Source of the DNA: Zestomicrobium sp964482405
GTDB lineage: Archaea > Thermoproteota > Thermoprotei_A > Sulfolobales > NBVN01
Direction of reading: 5' to 3'
Assembly (NCBI GenBank): GCA_964482405.1
Contig: CAYZXH010000013.1
Span: 1-35,865 of the forward strand
DNA length: 35,865 bases
Of this stretch, positions 33,866 to 35,865 are shown piece by piece. The translations under genes and the position numbers were made by a program. The notes below the pieces were generated by a model, which saw nothing but the letters and a program-made list of their open reading frames with translations, had not been told where the DNA came from and searched no databases. The stretch's first letter is position 1. Each line of letters begins with the position of its first letter.

Positions 33866-34738
33866 ATGCGTGAGTTAATAATGCTTTACGCTTTCCTGAT
33901 ACTCGCGTTAACCATGACCGGGATATTCCTTGGGTTAGAGTCAAGGTGGCTCTTAACTTTCGCTTCTCTAGGGCTCATATTCGGTTTCTTAAGTCCTGTC
34001 ATAGCCGCTAGGAGACTCTACTATCTCTCAGCCGCCGCACCACACTCAACCCTCTTCTCTGTAGCTCTCTCCATAATGGTAACGGGTGCTTCATGGTCTA
34101 GTAACTACTACCTGATAGCAGTGATTGTTTCAGTCTTGTTAATGCTCGGTGTTAGTTATATGGTGAGGTCGGGTCTAGATCCCGACGTGGCTACCTCCGC
34201 GTTCGTTGCCGGCACCACCTCTTCCAGTGTCTTAATCCTCTACTATGTTTCCGTGAATTACAGAATGACTTACTCGGTTAACGCTTTGATCTTAGGCGAT
34301 CCACTACTCATATCATATAACGAGTTAGCGATACTCTTCCTCACGCTAATCATGACAGCGGCTTTAGTTACTACTACGTTCAGGGAGAACGTGTGTGCCG
34401 GGGTAGATATGGACTTACTTAAGTTGAGTGGAGTTAAGTTAACCCTCTACGATCTAATGCCTTACTTCCTGCTAGGTTTTGCGTCAGTAGTTCTCTTGAG
34501 GCTTGTCGGCTACGTCATGTCGCACGTGATGATATTGCTACCCTCACTCATCTCAATGAATCTCAGTAGGAGAGCCTGCTTTACTCTAGCACATAGTGTG
34601 GGACTAAGCACTCTCTCAGCCTTAAGCGGACTCATACTATCTACCTACCTAAACATCTCGCCTTCAGGCAGTGTCGGCTTATTCCTAACCTTAATTTATT
34701 TAGCGACGTTTATTATGAGGAGGTACGGTCTTGAGTAG
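33866..34738 (+). CDS. Metal ABC transporter permease (ZnuB/MntC-like)
   Basis: The 290-residue protein has about eight membrane segments and an ABC-3-type permease layout, including FLSPVIAARRLYYLSAAAPHSTL near the N-terminus and YVMSHVMILLPSLISMNLSR near residue 215-235. It forms the channel for the metal passed on by the TroA-type protein. It starts at ATG 33866, 11 nt after the preceding stop, and overlaps the regulator gene by 8 nt. Confidence 0.9.
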   Translation: MRELIMLYAFLILALTMTGIFLGLESRWLLTFASLGLIFGFLSPVIAARRLYYLSAAAPHSTLFSVALSIMVTGASWSSNYYLIAVIVSVLLMLGVSYMVRSGLDPDVATSAFVAGTTSSSVLILYYVSVNYRMTYSVNALILGDPLLISYNELAILFLTLIMTAALVTTTFRENVCAGVDMDLLKLSGVKLTLYDLMPYFLLGFASVVLLRLVGYVMSHVMILLPSLISMNLSRRACFTLAHSVGLSTLSALSGLILSTYLNISPSGSVGLFLTLIYLATFIMRRYGLE

Positions 34739-35132
34739 GAAAGAGAGATTCGGGATCTCAATACCCGCGGAACTCTCAAGTAAGGTTAAGGACATAGCTA
34801 GCAGGAGGGGCGTGACTAAGTCTAAGGTTATTGAGGAGGTGTTAAGGAACTACATTACGGAATTAACTCATGATGAGAGCCCGCATCGCTGCTCAGGCAT
34901 CATAGTAGTGGTTAAGGAGGAGGTAAGCCTGAGTCTGGAGGCCCTATACGAGAATTATAAGGAGGTCATAGTTGGGTACACACACCAACATTTGGAGGGG
35001 GTATGTGTTAACGTATTATTCGTTTCAGGAGCATCTCAAGAGATAGAGAGCCTAACGAAGAGTTTAAGCACGTGCGGATGCTTCACGAGGTTCATGCCAC
35101 TACATCTAAGAGAGTTTAAGAAAAGCACGTGA
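34731..35132 (+). CDS. NikR-like metal-responsive ribbon-helix-helix regulator
   Basis: The 133-residue protein begins with a ribbon-helix-helix domain (RFGISIPAELSSKVKDIASR, then TKSKVIEEVLRNYI) and continues with an ACT-like domain. H85, H87 and C92 (HQHLEGVC) correspond to His87, His89 and Cys95 of E. coli NikR, but with one residue less before the cysteine, and the position of His76 seems to hold E74. A metal other than nickel is thus possible. TTG at 34731 follows GGAGGT (34719-34724). It is cotranscribed with the transporter, so self-controlled repression is likely. Confidence 0.85.
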   Translation: MSRKERFGISIPAELSSKVKDIASRRGVTKSKVIEEVLRNYITELTHDESPHRCSGIIVVVKEEVSLSLEALYENYKEVIVGYTHQHLEGVCVNVLFVSGASQEIESLTKSLSTCGCFTRFMPLHLREFKKST

Positions 35133-35148
35133 GTATTCTCCAACGTGG

Positions 35149-35820
35149 TTAAGCTTTAATAACCCATTTCTTCCTACTTCTATCGAAGTACGCTATCGCT
35201 GACTCAGCCATCTTCTTTAGTAGAGCTACTTCCTGCTTATCTAATACCTTAGCTATCTCCGAGTCCCTGTCCGTAGTCAGGGACTCAACCTTGCTGACGA
35301 ACTGGGTCCAGAACTCCTCATCTACCGCCACCCTCTGATCTCTGAGACTCAAGACTACCGCACCCTCCCTCTCCAGCCTGTCGAAGAAAGCGTCTCTATT
35401 CCTTATCTTCTTAGCTATGTCTGACTCATATATTATCTTCTGCTTCCTAAGTATCTCTATGGCGGTGACCCTCTCCCTAGCCCTCTCCGGAACAGCCTCG
35501 GCAGGGGCTTGCTGCACCGTGATCTTGGAAGGGAGTTCATCGAGTTTAGAGCTTAGCTCGTCGAGAACCTCACGCACCTCAACCAACCTATCCCTAAGCT
35601 CTGTGAGGAGTGAGGAGTAAGTGTTTATGGTGTCAGTTGCGGACCTAAGCAACCTCTGAATACTGCTGAGCGCCTCATCCTGAACTACCTGTTTTTGTGA
35701 AACCTTGCTCAAGTAATCCTCAAGCACTTTCCTAACTAAAGCTTCTGTCGCAAGCCCTGGGTAAATCCTCTTAAGAGAATTAACGAGTTCCTCAGGTAGC
35801 TCGAGAACCACCTGAACCAA
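35149..35820 (-). CDS. RHH-coiled-coil-winged-helix-like protein, unknown function
   Basis: I do not recognise the family with certainty. The 223-residue protein has an N-terminal ribbon-helix-helix-like start (MVQVVLELPEELVNSLKRIY, then ATEALVRKVLEDYL), a long heptad-rich region (about 45-100: LLTELRDRLVEVREVLDELS), a short linker, and a C-terminal domain (RVTAIEILRKQKIIYESDIA to VAVDEEFW) that looks like a winged helix. A basic tail SRKKWVIKA ends it. TTG at 35820 follows GGTGAT. It could be a DNA-binding architectural or partition-like protein; that is inference. Confidence 0.65.
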   Translation of the reverse strand: MVQVVLELPEELVNSLKRIYPGLATEALVRKVLEDYLSKVSQKQVVQDEALSSIQRLLRSATDTINTYSSLLTELRDRLVEVREVLDELSSKLDELPSKITVQQAPAEAVPERARERVTAIEILRKQKIIYESDIAKKIRNRDAFFDRLEREGAVVLSLRDQRVAVDEEFWTQFVSKVESLTTDRDSEIAKVLDKQEVALLKKMAESAIAYFDRSRKKWVIKA

Positions 35821-35865
35821 TACATCACCCTCACTAGAGATTAAAGCTATGGGAGTTAATAACTA

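Overview
The window reads as part of a draft genome of a thermophilic Thermoproteota (crenarchaeal) archaeon, most like a member of the Desulfurococcales. Supporting signs are a type I-A CRISPR-Cas interference operon of the Csa kind, an archaeal PheST pair, Hel308, an ADP-forming acyl-CoA synthetase alpha subunit, a thiolase-DUF35 pair, archaeal TATA boxes that often place transcription at or next to the start codon, and very frequent TTG and GTG starts supported by GGTGA/GGAGG-type ribosome sites. The species cannot be named from the sequence alone. A run of 100 N inside cas7 shows that this is an assembly scaffold.

Layout. 1-359 is the trailer end of a CRISPR array whose repeats decay toward the cas genes. 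360-548 is the cas control region, with a perfect 19-bp palindrome and a TATA box. 549-7486 is the interference operon csa5-cas7-cas5-cas8a2-cas3'-cas3''-csa3. cas7 is split only by an assembly gap. 7572-7723 is a relic mini-array with a different repeat. 7813-11167 (minus strand) is a four-subunit flavin/iron-sulfur amine dehydrogenase operon of the dye-linked proline dehydrogenase type. 11256-13416 encodes an ADP-forming acyl-CoA synthetase alpha subunit and a PHP phosphoesterase. 13340-14659 is a B12-binding-type radical SAM protein, then hel308, then pheS-pheT and an orphan gene in the opposite direction. 20736-22743 (minus strand) carries a YbhN-type membrane protein, a DUF59 Fe-S protein and MoaB. 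22809-25116 is a three-gene operon: an apparently degenerate HMG-CoA-synthase-like protein, a thiolase and a DUF35 protein. Next come a tRNA-binding OB protein, pyruvate phosphate dikinase, a stand-alone 5' half of an initiator tRNA, DUF1152, a sugar nucleotidylyltransferase and a ROK kinase. The window closes with a divergent metal ABC transporter, its NikR-like regulator and a coiled-coil protein.

How the parts work together. The cas genes form the effector side of immunity (Cascade-like complex, helicase, HD nuclease and the CARF regulator Csa3). cas1, cas2, cas4 and cas6 are not in the window. PPDK, the acyl-CoA synthetase, the ROK kinase and the nucleotidylyltransferase belong to central carbon and sugar metabolism. 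The metal transporter is probably repressed by its own NikR-like product through palindromes between its two divergent promoters.

The most unusual items are the tRNA half at 28618-28656, which ends exactly at nucleotide 37 and has its own promoter, so a split initiator tRNA is possible; the HMG-CoA-synthase-like gene that seems to lack the active-site cysteine but keeps the operon position of the synthase; and the cas-promoter palindrome, which shares its core with the repeat of the second mini-array.
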